Part shown: piece after piece, positions 49,596 to 58,533 of the stretch
Layout of the letters: every line of letters starts with the position of its first letter
Numbering within the stretch: the stretch's first letter is position 1
Origin: Amphimedon queenslandica
Lineage: Eukaryota > Porifera > Demospongiae > Haplosclerida > Niphatidae
DNA: 64,000 bases
Assembly (NCBI RefSeq): GCF_000090795.2
Contig: NW_003546483.1
Coordinates: forward strand, 66,079 to 130,078
Direction of reading: 5' to 3'
Notes under the pieces: generated by a model
What the model saw: only the letters and a program-made list of their open reading frames with translations
The model's database searches: none
What the model was told of the DNA's origin: nothing
Translations under genes and position numbers: made by a program

Positions 49596-50206
49596 ATGGC
49601 TCATAAGGACGTGGTAACAATTCCAGCATATGTAATCCAACCAGCAACTAGACCTCACATTGTGTGGATAGAAATAAAAGATGGTACATCAGAGACAAGA
49701 CGAGAAGACATATACTGGAAGGGTGTACTCGATAGCATAAGTGGTGACGTAGCTAATGAGGTGGTAAGTGTTCAAATTAAATCTAACTGAAATTGCATAT
49801 ATACGTTAGACTAGAGAGGGACACCGTATTCAGACTTGAAAATTGTACTCTCTGGATCATCAATGGTAGAAAGTTTAGGATCACACGTACGTACCCCAAA
49901 CCAAGATCTTAAATGCACCAATGCCAATACTCTCTCTATTTATACAACATTGTCAGCAGAACCAGGAGAGGGAGAAATATGTAATTATGGAGAATATCAA
50001 TCACTTGCTGAAAAGATAATACATCAAGTAATAGAAAGTACCTATAAACATTTGAGTGGAGAGTAAGTTATTATGTTAAAGTTAATTTTTTAGTATTGGA
50101 TTAATTTTGTAGGACCTATGTTAAAATTAAATATGACGCTATAATACTAAAAAAGGCAAACAATCAAAAGAAATCTGCACCTGAAGGAGTAATTGTAGTT
50201 ACTTAA
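49596..50206 (+). CDS. Unrecognised small protein, duplicate copy 1
   Basis: I do not recognise this family. Three exons join cleanly in phase: 49596-49763, 49815 to about 50060, and about 50114-50206 (TAA at 50204-50206), for about 165 aa. There is no signal peptide or membrane span. Exon 1 reads VTIPAYVIQPATRPHIVWIE then IKDGTSETRREDIYWKG; exon 2 has GTPYSDLKIVLSGSSMVESLG; exon 3 is YVKIKYDAIILKK and a basic tail. The beta-rich, alternating pattern suggests a small globular domain. The copy at 50997-51725 keeps all three exons and both introns, so the reading frames are under some constraint or recently duplicated. ATG 49596 is the first ATG ahead of the conserved block. Confidence 0.65.
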
Positions 50207-50335
50207 ACTGTAGTGGATTCTTCATTTTTTTCTATGTAGCTATTGTTACATCTACTTACATTTTATTCTTCTATTCATTAATTTTTGCCCTTCAGCATAT
50301 TTCAAAAATCATATCTTTATAGTCACTAAGTGTGC

Positions 50336-50562
50336 GTTACAGTCATGAAGCTTGTTGACTGTGATCTAATGCTTGAAGATTGTCAGATGCACATGCGTAA
50401 TATTAAGCAGCATCTGATTCCAGTGGCTGCTTGGAGAGCTGGAGAAAGAGTAAAGATTTTTGAGCCTTGGGGAATGTGGCCAAATGTTAGGGAGAGCTAT
50501 CAATGCCATATTACCATAAAACTGAGCAAAGAGAGAAATCTTTATCATGTTACATGGTCCTG
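50336..50562 (+). pseudogene. Duplicated 3' fragment of the amidohydrolase gene
   Basis: A 57-residue stretch (VTVMKLVDCDLMLEDCQMHM and onward, WPNVRESYQCH) repeats the end of the amidohydrolase at 49238-49410 with only three or four amino-acid differences. No upstream catalytic exons accompany it, and its last 17 codons differ. It marks the left edge of the segmental duplication and cannot encode an enzyme alone. Confidence 0.88.
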
Positions 50563-50996
50563 ATTAATATTACTTGTTATGACATTTAGTTGGTAATTGA
50601 TTTTTTTGGAAGAATAAATAGCTGATGCTAATTGAAAAAAGAATAAATATGTATACATGATGAGGTGATAACATAAAAATCAATAGCTAAATCAAAATTT
50701 ACAATCCAGATAGAATTTAAGATAAGAGATATATAGAGGTTGATTTTTTGATGTTACTTGGGAGAGAGCTCCAGAGTCTAATGGTAGATGGAAGGAAGGA
50801 GAGGCGATAGGAGGAGGTACGACAGAATGGGGCAATATAGCTATAGGGACAATAGGGACGGAGCAACATTGGGGGAGATCGAGAGGGAGGGTGTGGAGTA
50901 ATGGTGATAATAACAGCTGCACAGCCTCCACCCCCTTTTACTATTGTAATACAATTTTACATTATTTCTTGTCAACAAGGGGATCATACAGGAGAA
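50563..50996. other. Spacer with extra sequence in the second duplicate
   Basis: The equivalent spacer in duplicate 1 is about 140 bp; here it is about 430 bp. The excess includes a purine-rich, GGA-repeat-like run (about 50755-50905) that contrasts with the AT-rich flanks. I could not identify a coding region or an element in it. Confidence 0.5.
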
Positions 50997-51725
50997 ATGG
51001 CTCAATTTATGCTCTTTTCAAGGTTGAAGCCTTCTATGTTTTCAAGGGCTTATGCAAAGGGCAATGCATCCCTAAGCCTCCTGCAACTTTTTAGAGCTAG
51101 ATCTACTCACAACATATCAATTCCAGCATATCTAATCCAATCAGCAACTAGACCTGACATTGTGTGGATAGAAATAAAAGATGGTACATCAGAGACAAGA
51201 CGAGAAGACACATACTGGAAGGGTATACTCGATAGCATAGGTAATGAAGTAGCTAATGAGGTGGTAAGTGTTCAAATTAAATCTAACTGAAATTGTATGT
51301 ATAATAGAGGGGGACTCCGTATTCAGACTTGAAAATTGTGCTCTCTGGATCATCAATGGTAGAAAGTTTAGGATCACACGTATGTGCATATCAAGATCTT
51401 GAATGCACCAATGCCAATACTCTCTCTATTTACACAACAATGGAACTAGGAGAGGGAGAATTGTGTACTGGTAATAATGGATATAATAAACCATTTGCTG
51501 AAAAGATAGTTGATATAGTACAGGAAATTACTAGTAATCATTTGGTGGGAGAGTAAGTTTTGTATCAAAGTTATTTTTAAGTATTCCGATTAATTCTATA
51601 GGACCTATGTTAAAATCAAATATGAAGCAATAATTGAAAAATTAAAAAAATATAAGAAATCTGCACCTGAATTAGTCTCGCCCCGCCCGGCGAGACTACA
51701 CCTGAATGAGTTACATAAACCATGA
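50997..51725 (+). CDS. Unrecognised small protein, duplicate copy 2
   Basis: This copy has the same three-exon layout as 49596-50206: ISIPAYLIQSATRPDIVWIE then IKDGTSETRREDTYWKG, GTPYSDLKIVLSGSSMVESLG, and YVKIKYEAIIEKLKKYKKSAPE. Its start is less sure: ATG 50997 aligns with the copy 1 start, and about 33 extra residues (FMLFSRLKPSMFSRAYAKGN and onward) come before the shared block. A 26-bp hairpin insertion with a 9-bp target duplication (51664-51707) shifts the frame, so the tail becomes LVSPRPARLHLNELHKP instead of GVIVVT. Confidence 0.6.
51673..51698. mobile_element. 26-bp GC-rich inverted-repeat insertion with 9-bp target duplication
   Basis: Perfect 10-bp inverted repeats TAGTCTCGCC and GGCGAGACTA flank a 6-base spacer CCGCCC. 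The 26 bases are bounded by direct repeats CACCTGAAT at 51664-51672 and 51699-51707. The paralogous copy at about 50178-50187 has only one CACCTGAA and no insert. This is what insertion of a very small inverted-repeat (MITE-like) unit, or an internal deletion of a larger one, would leave. The 9-bp duplication size is typical of Mutator-like transposases. Confidence 0.75.
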
Positions 51726-51887
51726 GAACAATAGAATAGTAAATTAGCATTAGATTCTTCTATTTTTGCCATTAATTTAGTTTTTTTTAAATTTGTAAGC
51801 TGCTAATGTAAAGGTTGGGGAACTGCTGATCTTGATGGCTGATGTCAATGAATTATGGTGAAGCATGCAGCCATTATGAATGAGGTT

Positions 51888-51938
51888 AAGGGCGGGGCTG
51901 AAGATGCACAGCAGGCTAAGGGCGGGGCTGGTGTCAAC
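51888..51938. promoter_or_regulatory. Duplicated GC box before the receptor gene
   Basis: TAAGGGCGGGGCTG occurs twice (about 51889 and 51917), 28 bp apart, the second one ending only about 9 bp before the receptor start codon. These are strong Sp/KLF-type GC boxes in an AT-rich background; function is inferred. Confidence 0.5.
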
Positions 51939-54900
51939 ATGGCACAAATTGCTTTTCTGTTATTTCTTGTTTTTGCCACAACAGTGTAAGTCAGTCGGAC
52001 CAGATAAAGCTACAGTACTTATATTCTATATTACAGACCAGAATCATGTTCAGCATGCTTGCAAACCACAACCTCTGTCGCTAATGTTAGCATGGTGTCA
52101 TTTTACACCAACACAACTTGCTGTGGATTTTTGTGCTGGTTTACATGCGATGCGTAAGTCCTTTACTTATAAACCACACATGCACCTTGTGAATTTAACT
52201 GCAGAGGAGAAAGTCACATAATATACGTGTCCCAGTACATAATGTCATACAAGTGCTGCCCTGGGTATGGACCTGGATATCCTACCTGTAACCGTAAGCT
52301 ATTAAATTCATTTAACTGACTTAATATAATACCTTACAGCAATATGCAATGATACATGTGATGAGAATATGGTCTGCTCAGCTCCTGACACCTGCACATG
52401 TGGACCAGGATGGACTGGGGAAGACTGTGATATTGGTATTGGATGTGCTGGCTTGTTCTCAATAAAATAATGCATGTTTAATTGTTTTTGTGTAGATATC
52501 AATGAATGTGAGGAACAACAAGACAATTGTGAAGACAGGTGCATCAACATTGATGGATTATTTCTTTGCTCTTGTTTTGATAAAAATGATATAATATCTC
52601 GTGATGGACTCCGTTGCTTGAGTAAGGAGACCTAATTGCAATGTATTATTATAAATGACATTACCATTACAGGTTCTGTTACAAATATTACTGTAATTCC
52701 TGGCAGTAGATCACTTACATTGTCATGGATACTACCATTTGATTATGAAGATGATGGTAATTTCACTGGACTCTCAATCATATGCAACAAAAAGGAGGAA
52801 CAGTACTCTATTGAGTCTGCTATTATTGGTCCTAAAACTAATGGCACAGTGCATTCCTTCACTCCATTCACTAATTATACTTGCTGTATCACTCCAGAAT
52901 GGGGCTTGGACATTGGTCCTACAAACTGTACTGATTCAATGACAATGCAAGATGGTAAGCCAACCATGTAGTATGAAGTGATTCATGCACAAAATAAAAT
53001 ATTTTTTAATAATTTTCTTTATTATAGCACCAGATGATTCTCCACACAATGTCAGTCTAATATCACTCAGCTCCAGTGAAATGTTATTGCAATGGACGCC
53101 CCCACTGATTAAAAATGGGATCATTGATTACTACACTCTTCATATTGACTATACTAATGGGAGTGAAGTTTCAGCTACAACTATTAACAGTCATTATAAT
53201 CAGTATATACTCCAATGGTTGTCACCTTACCAGTCAGTGGGAGTAAGTCTTTCAGCTACAACTAGAGGTGGAGAAGGACCTTACTCAAGCTATATTTATA
53301 ATAGGACAAATGAAGGAGGTACAATCAATGCAATATCAACTCTATTATTTTTCATTTGAATCATTTTAGTGCCTGGTCCTGTTCAAAACATTAATGTCCA
53401 AGTCCTGCTAAATACAACAGTTAAAATAACATGGAATGAGCCATTACTCCCTAATGGTATCATAACTGACTATGATTTGCAAGTCAGTAGTCTAACAAGT
53501 GACAGCAGGTTTGCAACAAATAAGAGAATACTCCTTGGAGATCCTTTATTAGCTTATATAACAGACCTTGGTTAGTGGATTGCATTATAGTTAGTATTTT
53601 TGATACTTATCACTCACTACAGAACCATATGTGCCCTATTCAGTCAATATCACTGCTAAGACTAGTGTTGGTAAAGGTGCTACAGCTACTAAGATATTCT
53701 ATACAGAAGAAACAAGTATAAATTACATTGTATTACATGTATATTTAATATAATGTAACTTAGCTCCTAGTGTTAGTCCTCAAATAGTCTCTGCATACAA
53801 GGATACTCCTGTATCTATACATATTAGCTGGTTAGAACTAAGCTTGAAAGAAAGCCGGGGCTTTGTAACAAACTATACAATAATGATCTCAATCTCCATC
53901 GATTATTGTAATATTACTGTATCAGAGCAGAAAGCAATGGTAGCCAAAGAGAGGATTTCATACACATTCTCACAGTTAGAGCCATCAAAAAATTATTGTA
54001 TCTCAATTTCTGCTTCTACTGTTGCTGGTGAAGGAAAAGTATCACCACTCTTACTTGTTAACGGTAAAGATATTACTATAGAAATATTAATTTTATGTTG
54101 TACTACAGTGTATGAGCACAGTAAAGTAGTACTTTACTTGAAAGGAGTAGCAAACTGTTCAGAATGGACTGTAAGTGCACACATGCATAATACTGCCAGT
54201 CACTGCAAAAATACAGCTCCATTTATACAATTTTTATGATGCATATACATGTTCTTATGAAGTTTGAGCTAAGTGATTTCAATCAAAAGTTAGATTTGTT
54301 ACAAATTTTTAAGTTGCTCAAAAATCAGGTGGCAAAGTATCTGTACTATAGTACAGCGACTTCAACCAAATTTCACCAAAATTGAAAAGAAAAGAATTCT
54401 TTATTTTTATAGCTTTTTCTGATGCATATACATGTACTTATGTTGCGTAGAAAGTTTGAACTGATTCCAATCACATTTGGATTTTTTTTGCAAATTTTTA
54501 AAGTTACTCCAGAATTGGACAAAATTCCCTGTACTATAGTACAGGGTCTCAAGCCAAATTTTACCAAAATTGAAAAGGAAAGAATTCTTCATTTTTATAA
54601 CTTTTTTTGATGCATATACATGTACTTATGTTGCGTAGAAAGTTTGAGCCAATTCCAATCACAATTGGATTTTTTTACAAATTTTTAAAGTTACTCCAAA
54701 ATCAGGCAAAAGTCCCTGTACTATAGTACAGGGCCTCAAGCCAAAATTTCATCAAAAATGACAAGGGAAAAATTCTCCATTTTAATAACCTTTTCTGATG
54801 CATATACATGTACTTATGTTGCGTAGAAAGTTTAAGCTGATTCCGATCACATTTGGATTTTTTCCAAATTTTTAAAGTTACTCCAAAATCAGACAAAATT

Positions 54901-55807
54901 CCCTGTACTATATAGTACAGAGTCTCAAGCCAAATTTCACCAAAATTGAAAAGGAGAGAATTCTTCATTTTTATAACTTTTTCTGATACATATACATGTA
55001 CTTATGTTGCGTAGAAAGTTTGAACTGATTCATATCAAAATTTAATTTTTTACAAATTTTTAAGTTGCTCAAAAATGGATAGATTCTACATAATATTTGG
55101 TCAAATTTCAGTATGCAATAATTAACAGCATTTGATTAACTATGATTTCTCCTAAATTCTAGCAAAGTAATACTCAAACCAAATTATCCAAACTTGATGA
55201 AACGCTGCTTCACTACCTTCTGCTCCATTGCAATTGCCCTATTGATCAAAACTACATATTTGACAGTCACTTTGAGCTCTGCAGTAATGACAACAGCACA
55301 CTCATTGGATACAGAACAGCTTTAATCGGCACTGTGTCAGTCAACAGCACTGAACTAGTTGAAACAGTCAAAAAATGGGTAGCCACCAATCCAAAAATTG
55401 TCGTTGATGGACTACAACTTGAAATATTGTCAGTGTGTAGGTTTTATACTGATGAGTCTCAATGCCAGCTTCACGAAACACCTACTGGTTATCCCACATT
55501 GCTTGGTGTAGACTCAAATACAAGTCAATACACAGCCATTGGAGTAACTGCAGGGCTTTTAGTACTTGGAATGCTGGTGTTCACTATAATTACTGTAACT
55601 TTAGTGTGCTTTTGGATGCGTAGAAAAACCAGGAGGTATGATAATGCTTTAAAGAGTGTAATTATTTTGTAATGCTATAGGTTGAAAAGAAAATATCATC
55701 ATGTACGAGAAGGTAACGATGAAGAGAATGATGATCCAAATTATATAAAACTAAGACGTCCAAAGAAACATAGAAATCTAAATCTAACAAAAGAAACTGC
55801 AATATAA
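51939..55807 (+). CDS. Single-pass receptor: EMI-like, EGF, four FN3, SEA-like, TM
   Basis: ATG 51939 opens a signal peptide (MAQIAFLLFLVFATTV). Exon by exon come a cysteine-rich EMI-like module (ESCSACLQTTTS, CCGFLCWFTC, then YKCCPGYGPGYPTC); an EGF (CDENMVCSAPDTCTCGPGW); a calcium-binding EGF (DINECEEQQDNCEDRC); and four fibronectin-III domains starting near VTNITVIPGSRSLTLSW, VSLISLSSSEMLLQW, INVQVLLNTTVKITW and VSIHISWLELSL. A membrane-proximal SEA-like region (LIGTVSVNSTELVETVKKW) precedes one TM helix (AIGVTAGLLVLGMLVFTIIT) and a short basic tail with DDPNYIKLRR. No kinase or phosphatase domain follows. Many N-glycosylation sites support surface display. An intron at 54.2-55.1 kb is filled by the palindromic repeat. 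The ligand is unknown. Confidence 0.78.
54225..55085. repeat. Intronic tandem repeat array, inverse orientation
   Basis: About 4.5 units of 180-190 bp fill an intron of the receptor gene. Palindrome centres lie near 54351 (degraded), 54540, 54724 and 54911. Each unit carries TGATGCATATACATGTACTT, ATGTTGCGTAGAAAGTTTGA and the AATTTTTAAAGTTACTCCA block, which is the reverse complement of the core at 10.8 and 28 kb. One palindrome carries an extra TA (TACTATATAGTA). Confidence 0.92.
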
Positions 55808-55922
55808 TTCATTGCTACTATGTTCTTATTGCATTCCCTATTAATTTTGTTTAAAAATTTTGTGAGTTCACATGGGTTGATTTCATGGGCGTGCTCTTTT
55901 ATGGGCGTGTCAGTGCATTAAA

Positions 55923-58373
55923 ATGGCAGCCAAAGGCGATGGAGGAAACTCTCTCTTTCAACCTTTAAAAGAAGGTCTTTCGTTATCAAAACCTTCAAAG
56001 CCAAGTCTGAATCTTGAACACTTGTCAAATTTTCCTGTTACTTTGGCTAAAAGAAAGAGATCAAGAGACTCTACGGACGAATTGCCTGACTATATTGATG
56101 ATGAATCGGAAGACGACAGTGTTTCTTTACCAATTACTAAAAGATCTCCAATGTCTAAGCAATCACCTTCTATTCCTAGCCGTTCTAATACTACCCCTAC
56201 TGCTACAAATCCTAATATTAAACCAGGGACTATGCCTCACTCTACCAATAAATCTATGTCATGTCCTCTTCCAGGTTCTTCTCCTAAGCCAGCTGTTACA
56301 AGAGTTTCACCTGTTAAAGCTACACCACAGGTCAAGACAAGAGCTAACGACAATCCACCTGCTATCCAGTCAAAAAGAAAACCTATTTCTAAACCCACCA
56401 AAGAAAAGGAGGGCACCGTATGGTCCGAGCCTAACCTAGGAAATAAAATATCGGCATTACCCAATGAATCATTATTTGGTTCAGACAATCCTTTTAAGTC
56501 AATGGGAAAAATAACGAGATTTCCCAATACACCAGTAACAGAGTCAAGTGCAGCTTCAAGTTCAGTTCATTCATTCTCTTTTGCAGCAGCTGCAACTGCG
56601 TCCAAACAGGATTCAAAATCACTTCCAAAGAATACAAAAGGAGCGACTCTTCCAACTCCTATAAAGAGCCAGCAACTAACTGAAGGTATGTCTGTCAGTC
56701 CTTTGTTTGTAATGAAAGAGTCGAAAAACTTTAAAATAATTGGAAGCAATTGTATCAGTGTATCACCTGATAAGCAGAAAATTATAGTCACTGGTGAGAA
56801 GCATCAAGTTGAAGTGATCATTGACCGTCTTAAAGAAAAATTCCAAAGCTTTACATCTAAATTAAAATCAAAAACATTCCCGATGAAGGCCATCTTTGCT
56901 CCTTTACTTTTAGAGGAAAGTTTCACAAAGAAACTTGAAGATATCAGTCAAGAAAATTTAGTTGAGATTCGATTTGTTAAATTAGGGAGTAAAGAGCCAT
57001 TAATGTGTGAGACAGTTGTTTCAGAACTTAAAACTGCCATAGGTGATAAGAATCTTACTTTATATCATCTGTACAAAGCAAATCTACTTCAACAAAGGGA
57101 ATCTCTCAAACAAGAATGGTGTATTCAAAATTGCAATGGGATATGGTATAAAGTATCTGATGAGACAGATGACTTGTTTAATGAAAGCTCACAAACAACT
57201 CTTGAAGTACAAAATCATGGTCAGACTTTTAAAGTCAATCTTGAAACCAAGCAAGCCATCGGGCCCGATGGTTTTGTATATCCTATGAAATCTGAGGATA
57301 TCAAACCGACATGGCTGTATCATCAAGATGATGATTTTGGATTTGTCTCGTATTCTGATGAAATATCTAGTTTGATAGAACACTGTTATAAAACACATAA
57401 ATTTGAACCTGTTTCTGTTCTTGTTGATGGTGACGATTGCGAATGCTACTTCAATTTTCAGTCGAGATTGGAATGGAATCTAACAAAAAAGTCAAATCGT
57501 CCTATAAAACGTGATCCGCCAATAACGCCTCCTTTCTTGTCACCAGAAATCAATTTGATTATTACTGGGTATCAGTCTGACATTGATGCTGTAGAGAAAT
57601 CACTTCATTCCTTTTTTCAGGAGAAACTAAAGTCATCTTCTTTACCTCCTAAAGTTAATCGACAGTTATTAGAGTATCGCCTAGCACAGTATTGTGTGGA
57701 AGTGGACTGTCACAGAGTTACTGGAGTGAACCAGTATGCAGACAAAGTATTGTTAGAAGAGGCAGTCAGCTTGATCAGTTTTATTAGCGAAGAGGAAGTT
57801 CCACCAGAATGGGCACCACAGGAAAATGATGTTGAAGTATTTCAAGTTCACAGAGGCACAGAGGAATGGAATTTTGTTCAAAGAAAGTGGAGCGAAACAA
57901 TGTTAGTGTCATTGAAAAGGATTGAGCGTATTCAGAACAAGTGGCTTTGGAGGCACTACTGTCTCTGTAGGGAGAGGATAAAAAGCAAAAACAGAGGAAT
58001 GGAAAACGAAAAGTGGCTTTTTCATGGAACTAGAGAAACAAGACCTCAAGAGGTTTATAATTCTGAGAAAGGATGTGACTTTCGTTTCTCTTCTTCTGGA
58101 ATGTGGGGCAATGGTAGTTATTTTGCAGATAAAGCATCTTATTCAGATGATTACAAGTATCAATCATCATTGGGTAAGCAGATGTTCCTAGTCCGTGTTC
58201 TTACTGGAGATGCAATTGAGTTACAGCCACAGAAGCTTAAAATGCCTCCTCCAAAGAATCCTGCTGATAAAACAGTTCGTTATGATTCAGTGAAAGGTTT
58301 TACTAAAAAGACTAATATTTATATTGTTTATGAGCATGATAAATCATATCCAGCTTATCTCATTACATATTAA
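55923..58373 (+). CDS. Intronless WWE-WWE-PARP mono-ADP-ribosyltransferase-like protein
   Basis: One exon encodes 816 aa. The first 250 residues are basic and Ser/Pro-rich with a likely nuclear signal (AKRKRSRD). A KH/RRM-like segment (FKIIGSNCISVSPDKQKIIV) follows near residue 275. Two WWE-like domains cover about 390-540 (EWCIQNCNGIWYKVSDETDD; KPTWLYHQDDDFGFVSY). The catalytic PARP domain spans about 625-816: LFHGTRET (NAD histidine), GNGSYFADKASYSDDY (tyrosine) and, at the third triad position, Ile in TNIYIVYEHDKSYPAYLITY. H-Y-I is the pattern of mono-ADP-ribosyltransferases such as PARP10, so polymer synthesis is not expected. It ends tail to tail with the PARP14-like gene, 160 bp away. 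Two GGGCGTG boxes lie about 10-35 bp upstream of the start codon. Confidence 0.9.
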   Translation: MAAKGDGGNSLFQPLKEGLSLSKPSKPSLNLEHLSNFPVTLAKRKRSRDSTDELPDYIDDESEDDSVSLPITKRSPMSKQSPSIPSRSNTTPTATNPNIKPGTMPHSTNKSMSCPLPGSSPKPAVTRVSPVKATPQVKTRANDNPPAIQSKRKPISKPTKEKEGTVWSEPNLGNKISALPNESLFGSDNPFKSMGKITRFPNTPVTESSAASSSVHSFSFAAAATASKQDSKSLPKNTKGATLPTPIKSQQLTEGMSVSPLFVMKESKNFKIIGSNCISVSPDKQKIIVTGEKHQVEVIIDRLKEKFQSFTSKLKSKTFPMKAIFAPLLLEESFTKKLEDISQENLVEIRFVKLGSKEPLMCETVVSELKTAIGDKNLTLYHLYKANLLQQRESLKQEWCIQNCNGIWYKVSDETDDLFNESSQTTLEVQNHGQTFKVNLETKQAIGPDGFVYPMKSEDIKPTWLYHQDDDFGFVSYSDEISSLIEHCYKTHKFEPVSVLVDGDDCECYFNFQSRLEWNLTKKSNRPIKRDPPITPPFLSPEINLIITGYQSDIDAVEKSLHSFFQEKLKSSSLPPKVNRQLLEYRLAQYCVEVDCHRVTGVNQYADKVLLEEAVSLISFISEEEVPPEWAPQENDVEVFQVHRGTEEWNFVQRKWSETMLVSLKRIERIQNKWLWRHYCLCRERIKSKNRGMENEKWLFHGTRETRPQEVYNSEKGCDFRFSSSGMWGNGSYFADKASYSDDYKYQSSLGKQMFLVRVLTGDAIELQPQKLKMPPPKNPADKTVRYDSVKGFTKKTNIYIVYEHDKSYPAYLITY

Positions 58374-58533
58374 ATATCCGACCATTATTAGTGTTATTTC
58401 TGTAGCTGTTGATTTTTAAATTATTTTATTCGGTATTAATAAACTAAAGCAACTACACACAATAATATCTAAACTGTAAAGAAGCAAAACAAATTTCAGC
58501 ATATCACAAAACAAATAGTACTAGCTCTAGTAT

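Noticed and set aside
50692-50931. Minus-strand frame as a possible transposon coding remnant
   Set aside because: The Pro/Leu-rich translation comes from a purine-rich run; no conserved enzyme motif was found.
51673-51698. Rho-independent-type terminator hairpin
   Set aside because: The genome is eukaryotic, the hairpin lies in a coding exon, no T-run follows, and a 9-bp target duplication explains it better.
56014-56439. Second plus-strand frame of 141 residues inside the PARP gene
   Set aside because: It is a Leu-rich out-of-frame shadow of the Ser/Pro-rich N-terminus of the PARP reading frame.
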